From contig JAQGMF010000022.1 in NCBI GenBank assembly GCA_028292505.1, forward strand, positions 1 through 48,834: DNA of 48,834 nucleotides. Direction: 5' to 3'. The notes beneath the pieces are model-generated. The model was not told the origin of the DNA, ran no database searches, and saw only the letters and a list, made by a program, of their open reading frames with translations. A program made the translations under genes and the position numbers. This DNA comes from Rhodocyclales bacterium. Lineage in GTDB: Bacteria > Pseudomonadota > Gammaproteobacteria > Burkholderiales > Rhodocyclaceae. This document shows, one piece after another, positions 36,481-44,600 of this stretch (positions are counted from its first letter, which is position 1; each line of letters starts with the position of its first letter).

Positions 36481-36486
36481 TTGATT

Positions 36487-36523
36487 GGCCGGTTATCCAC
36501 GTGTCAGTCCGGCCGTTTTTTTT
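36487..36523 (+). terminator. Terminator of the tRNA-Leu transcript
   Basis: GGCCGG (36487-36492) pairs with CCGGCC (36509-36514), then G and eight T. It is 6 bp after the tRNA. Confidence 0.88.
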
Positions 36524-36579
36524 GGACGGTTGAGACCACCAACATCGCCGGGCACGACAATCAAAAACAAGTTATCACT

Positions 36580-36712
36580 TGCCCGCAAGGGGTGGGCCCT
36601 TTGCTGCAAGATCGTGACGCCGTTCATGTCGCGCATAATCTCACGCTGAAACAATCGTCGGACGAGCGATTCCAGAAACCCGCCTGCATAGGCGGCATAT
36701 GAGAGGTTATGC
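36580..36712 (+). repeat. Diverged ~130-bp element, copy A
   Basis: Shares ordered blocks with copy B (38578-38705) at conserved spacing: TGCCCGCAAGGG (36580), CATAATC (36634, 54 bp on), ACAATCGT (36651), a G+C hairpin (CCGCCT-GCAT-AGGCGG, 36680-36695) and GAGAGGT-ATGC (36701-36712). The sequence between blocks has diverged. The last block forms the ribosome-binding site and start of the glycosyltransferase gene. Nature unknown. Confidence 0.6.
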
Positions 36713-38085
36713 AAGTGCGGCAAAACGGCGAAATAGAATCTGCGGCTTTCGAGCAGCCAGCGCGCGCGCCCAACGAACGCCTGCGCGTACTCATCATTCA
36801 CCAGAACTTTCCCGGCCAGTTCCGTCATCTCGTCCAGCATCTGCACAACCGGGCCGACGTCGAAGTCATTGGCCTCGGTCGCGACACCGCACCCGGTCTC
36901 AAAATTGGCAAGGTCGAATTCCCCTGGTTCAAATACAAACTCCACCGCCAAGTCAAAACTGAAACCCACCCCTACCTGCGCCAGATGGAAGCCGCCGTCC
37001 TGCACGGCCAGGCCGTCGCCCGCGCCCTCGGCGAACTCAAGGCCAAAGGCTTCACCCCCGACATCATTCTCGCCCATCCCGGCTGGGGCGAAACGTTATA
37101 TGCCAAAGAAATATTCCCGCAAGTAAAACTCATCCACTTCTGCGAGTGGTACTACAGCACCAGCGGCGCGGACTTCAACTTCGATCCCGAATTCCCCAGC
37201 ACTCTCGACGATCATCTGCGCATCACCACCTGGAACGCGCTGCACCTGCTCAACCTCGAAAACTGCGACACCGCCATCACCCCCACGCACTGGCAAAAAA
37301 GCCAATTTCCCGCGGCCTACCAGGACAAGATTCAGGTCATCCACGAAGGCATCGACGCCCAAAACCTCCGTCCAGATCCCCACGCAGAACTCGTACTTCC
37401 TATCCGTCATTCCCGCGAAGGCGGGAATCCAGCGGCGTTACAGAAGGGAAGCGACAGCGTCGAACTTACCTTCCGTGCCGGTGATCCCATCATCACCTAC
37501 ATCGCCCGTAACCTCGAACCCTACCGCGGTTTCCACATCCTCATGCGCGCCTTGCCCAAGGTGCTCAAAGAACACGCAACCGCACAGATCCTCATCATCG
37601 GCGGTGACGGCCGCAGCTACGGCGCCATGCCCAAAGACGCGCCCAACTGGCGCGAGAAAATGCTGCGCGAAGTCGGCAGCGAACTGGGAGACAACCAGCA
37701 GCGCCTCCACTTCCTCGGCAAAGTCCCCTACGAGACCTACAAGAAAATCCTCCAGGTCTCTGCTGTCCACGTCTACCTTACCTACCCATTTGTCCTGTCA
37801 TGGTCGCTGCTCGAAGCTATGGCAACAGGCTGTCACATCATCGCCTCGGACACCGCGCCGGTGAGGGAAGTCATTCGGCATAACGAGAACGGCGTGCTCA
37901 CGGATTTCTTCGATGCCGATCAATTGGCTGAACGCATGCTCGCCGCGCTTAACGATCAGACTTCAGGAAAGGTATTGCGTGAAAGGGCGCGAGTAGATGC
38001 GCAGAGCTATGCACTCGATCAAGGATTGGCCGCATACCAGCGCTTACTGAACTTACCTATTTGGGATAAGGATACGGTGTCATGA
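36709..38085 (+). CDS. Glycosyltransferase family 4 protein with in-frame REP insertion
   Basis: 458 residues, cytoplasmic GT-B fold. The N-terminal domain starts RVLIIHQNFPGQFRHLVQHL (about 26-45) and includes HPGWGETLYAKEIFP and HFCEWYYSTSGADFNFDPEF, typical of a bacterial GT4 group. The C-terminal domain has ITYIARNLEPYRGFHILMRA and the EX7E-type donor-site region SWSLLEAMATGCHIIASDTA. Residues 233-242 are encoded by a REP unit, a short extra loop between the two domains. Probably adds a sugar in exopolysaccharide or LPS synthesis; no other polysaccharide genes adjoin. ATG at 36709 with GAGAGG upstream; an in-frame choice further upstream is not supported. Confidence 0.9.
   Translation: MQVRQNGEIESAAFEQPARAPNERLRVLIIHQNFPGQFRHLVQHLHNRADVEVIGLGRDTAPGLKIGKVEFPWFKYKLHRQVKTETHPYLRQMEAAVLHGQAVARALGELKAKGFTPDIILAHPGWGETLYAKEIFPQVKLIHFCEWYYSTSGADFNFDPEFPSTLDDHLRITTWNALHLLNLENCDTAITPTHWQKSQFPAAYQDKIQVIHEGIDAQNLRPDPHAELVLPIRHSREGGNPAALQKGSDSVELTFRAGDPIITYIARNLEPYRGFHILMRALPKVLKEHATAQILIIGGDGRSYGAMPKDAPNWREKMLREVGSELGDNQQRLHFLGKVPYETYKKILQVSAVHVYLTYPFVLSWSLLEAMATGCHIIASDTAPVREVIRHNENGVLTDFFDADQLAERMLAALNDQTSGKVLRERARVDAQSYALDQGLAAYQRLLNLPIWDKDTVS
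37405..37432. repeat. Single REP unit inside a coding sequence
   Basis: 28 bp identical in type to the arms at 12201-12282, with hairpin TTCCCGC-GAAG-GCGGGAA. It sits exactly in frame (codon 233 starts at 37405) and is translated as RHSREGGNP. It does not break the gene. Confidence 0.9.
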
Positions 38086-38178
38086 CAAGCCCCGACTTCG
38101 CATCAGCGAACGTTTTGGCATGAACACAGCAATTACTGCGACGACGAACAGAAAACCACGCTGACGGCTGCCCGTGAA

Positions 38179-38475
38179 TCAGAGCTTTGCATCGCGCATC
38201 AACTCTGCCAGCGACAAACCCAGCGCCCGCGCAACCGCATTCATCTTGAGCAAGGTGACATTGCTGTCGCCACGCTCTACTCCTCCCATGTAGCTGCGAT
38301 CAAGGCCCGTCATCAAAGCCAGTTGTTCCTGTGAGATGCCGTGTTCAAGACGAATGCGACGGACCGCTTCACCGAAGGCGACAAGCAGCGGGTCTCGATG
38401 ATAGGTTTTGGAGAGAGAAGGCACAAAGCCGACTATCCGGTTTCGCGGGACAGACAGCCAAGGGATATATCCCAA
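38179..38475 (-). CDS. XRE-family helix-turn-helix transcriptional regulator
   Basis: Up to 98 residues. A Cro/C1-type HTH spans about 33-94: FGEAVRRIRLEHGISQEQLA, LMTGLDRSYMGGVERGDSNV, then MNAVARALGLSLAELM. The N-terminal ~25 residues look non-conserved, so a start nearer residue 20-25 (no clear ATG; GTG possible near 38425) may be correct. No toxin-like or hipA partner adjoins. Single-domain proteins of this kind are common as phage- or island-borne regulators. Confidence 0.8.
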   Translation of the reverse strand: MGYIPWLSVPRNRIVGFVPSLSKTYHRDPLLVAFGEAVRRIRLEHGISQEQLALMTGLDRSYMGGVERGDSNVTLLKMNAVARALGLSLAELMRDAKL

Positions 38476-38988
38476 ATGCTATTGGCAAGTTCGAAACGAA
38501 GCGGGATCGCTGTTCTGCAATGAAGAACAGAAAAATACCAAAATCACCAACAACGATATTTAAAGCACATAGACACCTGCCCGCAAGGGCAGGTCTGCCG
38601 GATTCTCGCTGACATGCCCGCGCAGTCATACATAATCGGGGAAAAGAACAATCGTTTAACGACAACGACAAGCCGCCTGTACGAGCGGCGTACGAGAGGT
38701 CATGCGGCGGGGCAATCACGTTCAATGTTTTCGCGCAGACGCGCTGGCTGCTCCACGAGCTGAGCGCGACCCTCTGCTGGCTGTTTTGCAGGTGGCGGCC
38801 TGCATGCTGGACACACTTCCCTATCCTCAAGCGCCGGGCGCGCGCAGACTGGTGCCGCAAATCCGCATCACCCCTCCGTCGTCGCTCCTGGCATACATTC
38901 GGTTCATTTCAATTCGATCAATTGGTATTTCTTGCTGGACGCTGATAAATCCGTTCCATTATGAAAAACAGGTGCGAGGTACTGCGAA
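38476..38988. other. Intergenic region holding repeat copy B and the boundary of the A+T-rich island
   Basis: 513 bp. It contains repeat copy B (38578-38705), whose left end is a hairpin CCTGCCC-GCAA-GGGCAGG (38576-38593). A plus-strand open frame at 38702-38992 (96 codons) overlaps the next start by ATGA but has no recognisable protein features. From about 38880 the sequence turns A+T-rich and stays so. GAGGT ahead of the ATG at 38989 is a plausible ribosome-binding site. No clear promoter. Confidence 0.5.
38578..38705 (+). repeat. Diverged ~130-bp element, copy B
   Basis: Ordered blocks as in copy A: TGCCCGCAAGGG (38578), CATAATC (38631, 53 bp on), ACAATCGT (38648), a hairpin with GCCGC (38672-38676) and GCGGC (38685-38689), GAGAGGT-ATGC (38694-38705). 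The hairpin is kept although its sequence differs from copy A. The pair is in direct orientation about 2 kb apart and brackets the glycosyltransferase and XRE genes. Confidence 0.6.
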
Positions 38989-39924
38989 ATGACTTATTGG
39001 ACAGTTGGACGGGGAAAATTGATTGGGGCTGTGTTGGTGCAGGTGGCGTTAGTCATTGGAGCAGAGGCAGCGAGTTCTAATAAAAATAAGTTTGAAGATA
39101 ATTATTCCGACCCCCAGATTGCGATTCAATTTGACGAACTGAATGCGCCAATCAATTTAATGTTTAAAATAAATTACGGAAAAAATAATAAAATATGCCA
39201 GCAATACTATCGAATGGTTTCCGAAGCCCAATATAGTCGTATCCCGCAGTGTGGTCGTGGTGATGAAATAACATCGAAAATATGGGGGATGCCAAAAAAA
39301 ATTCCTCTGGCCAAAGATCAGGCCAGATATCTAGTTGAGCAGGTAAATGCGGCATTTGCTACTCAATTGCCGAAAGATGAGAAATATTTTACTGATTTGC
39401 GTAATAAGTCTAGTTCTGAATATAAATCAAATATCGATGTAGATACCGGTAGTCAATCAGCGCCTTTGATTTATTCTTTTAGTCCTCTGCTTGATATTAA
39501 TAATGACGGCCAACTAGATCAGCTTGTGCAGTGGAATGACTCCAAGTGCGGGCATGCAAGAAGTGCCGCCCCTTGGACGGCAATGATATATCCGTCACAT
39601 CTATTTGTGACCGATCGAGATTTTTTAAATATGAATTTAAATGATACAAAGAAGACAATTTCTCGTCTGCACGATGATCCGCGAAATTGGGACTATCTTG
39701 GTACTCAGTTTGGTGTCTATGTATTTAATAATATTGCATATTTTGACACTAACGTTTCAGCAAAACTGTACTTCCTAAGAAAATCTAAGCGAGAAGTGCA
39801 GGTGGATATAAAGGAAGAGAATGCATTTTCTCTGTTCCTATTGAATGGGCGGGGATTAAAACCATTGTGCGAAATTGAATGGTTGCCAAAGCATTTAAAT
39901 AACCCAGATCGATCAATTGAGTAA
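38989..39924 (+). CDS. Exported protein of unknown function (311 aa)
   Basis: Signal peptide likely (KLIGAVLVQVALVIGAEAAS, cleavage near residue 28). Otherwise soluble. Four or more cysteines (CQQYY, QCGRG, SKCGHA, LCEIEW) fit a periplasmic disulfide protein. DINNDGQLDQLVQW (about 164-177) looks like an Asp-rich calcium-binding loop. A similar loop and a similar C-terminal '-IYEIC-' or '-LCEIEW-' ending recur in the 161-residue protein two genes downstream, suggesting distant kinship. A+T-rich. Same strand as, and upstream of, the giant RTX gene. Function not recognised; immunity or accessory factor is a guess from position. Confidence 0.72.
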   Translation: MTYWTVGRGKLIGAVLVQVALVIGAEAASSNKNKFEDNYSDPQIAIQFDELNAPINLMFKINYGKNNKICQQYYRMVSEAQYSRIPQCGRGDEITSKIWGMPKKIPLAKDQARYLVEQVNAAFATQLPKDEKYFTDLRNKSSSEYKSNIDVDTGSQSAPLIYSFSPLLDINNDGQLDQLVQWNDSKCGHARSAAPWTAMIYPSHLFVTDRDFLNMNLNDTKKTISRLHDDPRNWDYLGTQFGVYVFNNIAYFDTNVSAKLYFLRKSKREVQVDIKEENAFSLFLLNGRGLKPLCEIEWLPKHLNNPDRSIE

Positions 39925-40114
39925 TGGTGAAATTATTAACAATATTACTTCTCGCGCATTGCTAAATCCGGTTGCAGGCGAAACTGACGATACGAAGTAT
40001 GCGAAGAAGCGTCTTCCAATTATAGTATGCATTGTGCTTTGGCCGTGCTATGGCCGTATGGAATAAATGTCATACTGACACTTGAGAATAACGGACTAGA
40101 TAGGTTTTTACATA

Positions 40115-40753
40115 TTGCAAATTTTCAAAGGAATTAAAATATCATTTTTTAAGAAAATATTTTTATTGCTGTCTTGTGTTTGGTCGCCATTTGTATTGGC
40201 ACACACCGGGGATGGCTTTCCGTATGCAACGGTTTCTTGTGACAAAACAAATCAAAGAATTGTTGTTTCGGAAAAAATTGCCGAAACTGAAGATGAAATA
40301 CCAAAAGACAAAAGCAGCATGGGTCTTGATGGAATGCTTGAAATTTCTCCTATTGGTGAAGAGGATGGAGTCTTAAAAGTTAAAAAATATTTAAATAGAA
40401 CTTGCATCCTCGGAAAAGCAAAGTATCGACTAATTGTTAAGCCGCATTTTTTTAATAATAGAGTGCAAGGTATGTGCGGAGCCGCAGCGCCCAGTATAAA
40501 TCTGGCGGTCTATAAAAACGGGAAGATCATAATGCGCGATTTTATATTTAAAATTAATTGCCCATCTGAAGGAGATTTAAATAATAAAGTTAATGAAGTA
40601 TTGATTGATGATAAGTCTTTGAGTGTTATATTTTCAATCGCCAAAGCAAAGGATAATAAGAATATAACAATTCCTTTTGGGTTTCTTCCGTCTTTGAAGA
40701 GAGATGCTTTGTTCGAGGCGGAGCAAGGCTTTATTCCATTGATGAGGGGTTGA
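40115..40753 (+). CDS. Exported protein of unknown function (212 aa)
   Basis: The frame can start at TTG 40115. AAAGGA at 40126-40131 would also fit a rare ATT or ATA start near 40134-40139, so the start is uncertain. A signal peptide follows in any case (FFKKIFLLLSCVWSPFVLA). Cysteines in VSCDK, RTCILG, GMCGAAAP and INCPSEG suggest a disulfide-bonded periplasmic protein. No domain recognised. Strongly A+T-rich. It ends 3 bp before the next gene. Confidence 0.65.
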   Translation: MQIFKGIKISFFKKIFLLLSCVWSPFVLAHTGDGFPYATVSCDKTNQRIVVSEKIAETEDEIPKDKSSMGLDGMLEISPIGEEDGVLKVKKYLNRTCILGKAKYRLIVKPHFFNNRVQGMCGAAAPSINLAVYKNGKIIMRDFIFKINCPSEGDLNNKVNEVLIDDKSLSVIFSIAKAKDNKNITIPFGFLPSLKRDALFEAEQGFIPLMRG

Positions 40754-40756
40754 GAA

Positions 40757-41242
40757 ATGTCATTTACTAAAATTCATGCACCAACGCTGGGCGATGTGAT
40801 GAAAAAAGACTTAATCGTATGTGTTTTTATTGTTCTGTTCTGCCCTTCCGCGCAAGCGGAAGTGAATGAAGGTTCATTGTGCCAGTCCGTAAAATCCAAA
40901 AGCGTTGATGAATTCAGTAAAAAAAATCTTGTTTCTAGTAAAGAACACGATGGCGATGAGTATAAATACACCAATGTCGACGTGGATGGTGATTCGATAA
41001 GTGACGACATTGTTGGGGGGTGTTCAAACAGCATGCCCCCCGCTGACGCCTGTGTTTTGTCCTTAAAGACAAGTAAAGGAAAAATTTTTGGATATTCAAA
41101 CTTCTCTATTAATGAAAAGTTTTTCCTGTTTGCTTCGAAATACAAAATATATGCCTACGTGACTACGGCAGAAGACTCAGGAGAAAAAACGAGAGTACTC
41201 AGAGTCGGCCCTTCTTCAATTTATGAAATCTGTAAAAAATAG
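40757..41242 (+). CDS. Exported protein with Asp-rich loop (161 aa)
   Basis: 161 residues from ATG 40757 (GAGGGG upstream), or 147 from ATG 40799, which would begin directly with the signal peptide KKDLIVCVFIVLFCPSAQA. The mature part has cysteines (SLCQS, GGCSNS, DACVL, EICKK) and an Asp-rich stretch, VDVDGDSISDDIVGGC, like a calcium-binding or FG-GAP-type loop, resembling DINNDGQLDQL in the 311-residue protein. Close spacing (3 bp before, 8 bp after) puts it in one operon with its neighbours. Confidence 0.72.
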   Translation: MSFTKIHAPTLGDVMKKDLIVCVFIVLFCPSAQAEVNEGSLCQSVKSKSVDEFSKKNLVSSKEHDGDEYKYTNVDVDGDSISDDIVGGCSNSMPPADACVLSLKTSKGKIFGYSNFSINEKFFLFASKYKIYAYVTTAEDSGEKTRVLRVGPSSIYEICKK

Positions 41243-41250
41243 GATATAAC

Positions 41251-41676
41251 ATGTTCCAATACTCAATACTTGCAATAATATTTGCATGTTTCTATTCATT
41301 TCCTTCTTACGGTTGTGATGGATCGACCGATTTTTCAGAAGGGCTGTATGTAACAAATAAAATTTCAGGGTTTCAGAGTAATTCATTAAATATCCAGAAA
41401 AATAATAATCTTGGCTCGTTCGAATTTGATTTAAATACGGTTTGGTCTGCAAGAAAAAACGACGATGGATCTATGACGAATATTGGTAATTTTCGAGGTG
41501 CGGCCGAGATTAAAGGATGTTTTTCTTTTTATCATGTTGATGAGAATTGCAGCCTTATTTTTTACGCAAAAAATTCTCAAAAAATAGAAATCGTTAGTTT
41601 TGGTACTTGTCTACATGGGTACAATGCCTACCCTGATGGGATTTACAATAAATCTAGAAGGGATGCTAAAAAATGA
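41251..41676 (+). CDS. Small exported Cys-containing protein coupled to the giant gene (141 aa)
   Basis: Signal peptide SILAIIFACFYSFPSYG, with Cys22 directly after the likely cleavage point. The preceding residues are not a standard lipobox, so lipidation is uncertain. Further cysteines in IKGCFSF, ENCSLIF and FGTCLHG. No known domain. Its TGA overlaps the ATG of the giant RTX gene by 4 bp (ATGA, 41673-41676), so the two are translationally coupled. Co-expression and periplasmic location make it the best positional candidate for an inhibitor of the lysozyme-like domain (inference). Confidence 0.72.
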   Translation: MFQYSILAIIFACFYSFPSYGCDGSTDFSEGLYVTNKISGFQSNSLNIQKNNNLGSFEFDLNTVWSARKNDDGSMTNIGNFRGAAEIKGCFSFYHVDENCSLIFYAKNSQKIEIVSFGTCLHGYNAYPDGIYNKSRRDAKK

Positions 41677-44600
41677 TAACTTTTCACTCTGCCGCCGCTG
41701 ATTATGTTTTTGGTTCGTACGTGAACGACAGGCGACGTCTATTAGTGACGGCGGAGAATCCAAATTCTCGGCTGGACGCGCATTTTGAAGGCACAAGTAT
41801 AGCTATTGGATATGGATACGATTTGCTGCAGCATACAAATCAACAAGTGATTGCGGCACTTGGTTTTGTCGGAGTAGTACTTACCGCTACTCAGTTATCT
41901 CTTCTCAATCAAGCTAGAGCGAACTCTGGAATCAGAGCCCAAATTGCTGGGCAGCTCAATCTGCAATTGGCTTCTACGGCTGATGCTAATACGCTTTTGG
42001 ACCATGTGTTGCTAACCGACTATGAGGCTACTCTCAATAGAATAATGCCAGGCATTCCTGATTCGCGGGAACGGCTCGCACTAATATCGTTGGTTTATAA
42101 TGGAAGGCTCCAGAATTATAATGGAGTAATGCCCGTTTTGACGAATCTTAGACAAGCTTTTGCTCAGCAAAATAGAGCAGAGGCTTGGTATGTAATAAGA
42201 TATATGAGTTCTTACGCGCAGAATACGATTAATTCTAATGGCTATGCAAAGCGAGCCTATATTGAGTCACAAGTATTTGGTTTATACGAAGATCCTGCTG
42301 CTATAAGTGCCGATGATGCCAAAGAGGTTTATGTAACCCTTTCTACGCATCGTAACGAAATCATGCAGCATGAGGCACTTTATGGAGTGCCCCCAGACGG
42401 GACTTCATCAGCCAGAAACATGATTCGGGAGGCAAACAACTCCCCTTTATCCCAAGTTGCTACGGTTCAAACCCTTACCGAAGCTCTCACCCCCGCCCGA
42501 GACGCCTTCGTTACTTGGGCCAACACCCAGCACGGCGCGGGAGCACCGGAAATATCAGCGTCAACCGACGCCACGGCGATCTATTACAAAGAACCCGAAA
42601 AAACAGGCGAGGGCGTATTCATGAACGCCACTGCCGACGAATCTCTCCCCGGCAACGTCAACAACAATCTGCTCGTGGGCAGCGCGGGCGACGATTCGCT
42701 CTACGGCGGCGCAGGCAATGACTACCTGCTCGGCCAAGCTGGCAACGACCAGCTCGACGGGGGCAGCGGCAATGACACCCTGGTCGGAGGCGATGGCGAT
42801 GACAATCTCACCGGCGGAGCCGGGAGCGACACCCTGGTAGGTGGTACGGGCAACGACCTCTATGTCTTTGGCATGGGCGACGGCAACGACACCATCATTG
42901 ATGCGCGCGAAGCCGATGGCAAGCAACACGGCCTGCTGCGCTTCGGTGACGATCTCGCCACAGGCGCGTTTATCAAGGAAGAAGGCGGTGCAAGCGCGAA
43001 GAGCGCGGACAAGAAATTCACCCTCATTGGCAACACCCTGACCAGCCTGGACGGCACCTCCATGACCCTGACCGACTTCACCGATGGCGACTTCGGCATC
43101 AAACTCTTCGACGCCCCGATTGCAGTCAGCAAACCCATAGTTGACGACAGCCACCCCATCCTTGGCGACTACACACCCGCCACCCCCGCGGCCACCGACG
43201 CCCTGGGCAACCCCGTGCTCGACCTCACCCAGCCCGACCCCACGCGCGCCGACACCCTGCTCGACAGCGCAGGCAACGACCACATCCTCTCCGGCGGCGG
43301 CAACGACACCATCAACGCCGTGCGCGGCGGCGACGACCTCATCGAAGGCGGAAAGGGCAACGACACGCTCAACGGCGGCGCCGGCAACGACTGGATCGCC
43401 GGTGGCGCAGACCGCGACCTCATCGAAGGCGGTGCGGACAACGACGTCCTCTTTGGCGGGGAGATCGACACCACCGCCCCCACCCAAGGCCTGGGGTTTG
43501 GCGGTACCACCACCGGCGGCGATTACGGCGATTTCATCAACGGTGCCAGTGGCAATGACATCCTCATCGGCAGCGAACTCGCGGACGCCCTCATCGGTGG
43601 CGACGGCAACGACCTCATCCTCGGCGGCGCCGGACACGACATCATCTTTGGCGACAGCAACTACGACTCAGCCAGCATCAACTGGCAAGTGCGCGGGCTG
43701 CCGCAAGCCTATGAAGCGGCGGACAGCACCACACCGGGCTGGAGCAACGGCATCGGGCTGACCAGCGACAGCCTCACGGGCAGCAATAACGTAGGGACCG
43801 GCAACGACACCATTTACGGCGGCAGCGGCGGCGACCTCATCTTTGCCGGACGTGGTAACGATCTCGTGTTCGGCGAAAGCGGCTCAGACGCCATCAACGG
43901 CGGCGCCGGTGATGACTACCTGTACGGCGGCGACGGCGATGACGCCATCCTCGGCGACGGTGGTGGCCCCGTTGCCGACCAGGGCAACGACTTCATCGAC
44001 CTGGGCGACGGCGTCACCCAACAGGCCGCCCACGGCGAAGGCGGCAATGACACCGTACTCGGTGGCAACACGCTCGACACCCTGTACGGCGAAGACGGCG
44101 CCGACTACCTCGACGGCAAGGGCGGCTCGGACACCCTGTACGGCGGCGACGGGAACGACACCCTCATCGGCGGCGCTGGCGCAGACTTCCTGTATGGCGG
44201 CGCGGGCGACGACCTTTACGTGAGCCTCGATGCGGGAGATACGGTCAGCGACCTTGCCGGCAACAGTACCTTCCTGTTCGATTTCGCCTCGAAACTGGCA
44301 TCGGATGGAGGTGTAGGTTCCAGCGCTTCGGCACCGGCTGGAGCGGCAACGATCTCCGGTAGTGCTGCGCTGAGCATGGCCGCACTCACCCTCGCTGTGG
44401 GCAGCACGAGTACGCCAGCCGCTGCGGCTACCACGGCCACAACGGTCGCTACCAACCCCGGAGACAGCTTGGCCCTGAGCATGGCCAGTGACCAGACCAC
44501 CCTGCAGGTCGACCTCGGCGGTGACTTCATCCTCAATATCCAGAATGCATTATTCGGCACCCAGGCCAGCCTGCAGTTTACCAATGGCGTGCAACTGGAC

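Noticed and set aside
36633..36712. GCATAATCTC and GAGAGGTTATGC as possible integron attC ends
   Set aside because: The core AAC/GTT bases are not kept in both arms or in copy B, and there is no integrase or cassette array.
36672..38690. G+C-rich hairpins at 36680-36695 and 38672-38689 resembling single CRISPR repeats
   Set aside because: Only two diverged copies about 2 kb apart, no regular spacers and no cas genes.
38702..38992. 96-codon open frame overlapping the 311-residue gene by ATGA
   Set aside because: It begins in repeat copy B, has no protein-like features, and its first half is G+C-rich intergenic DNA.
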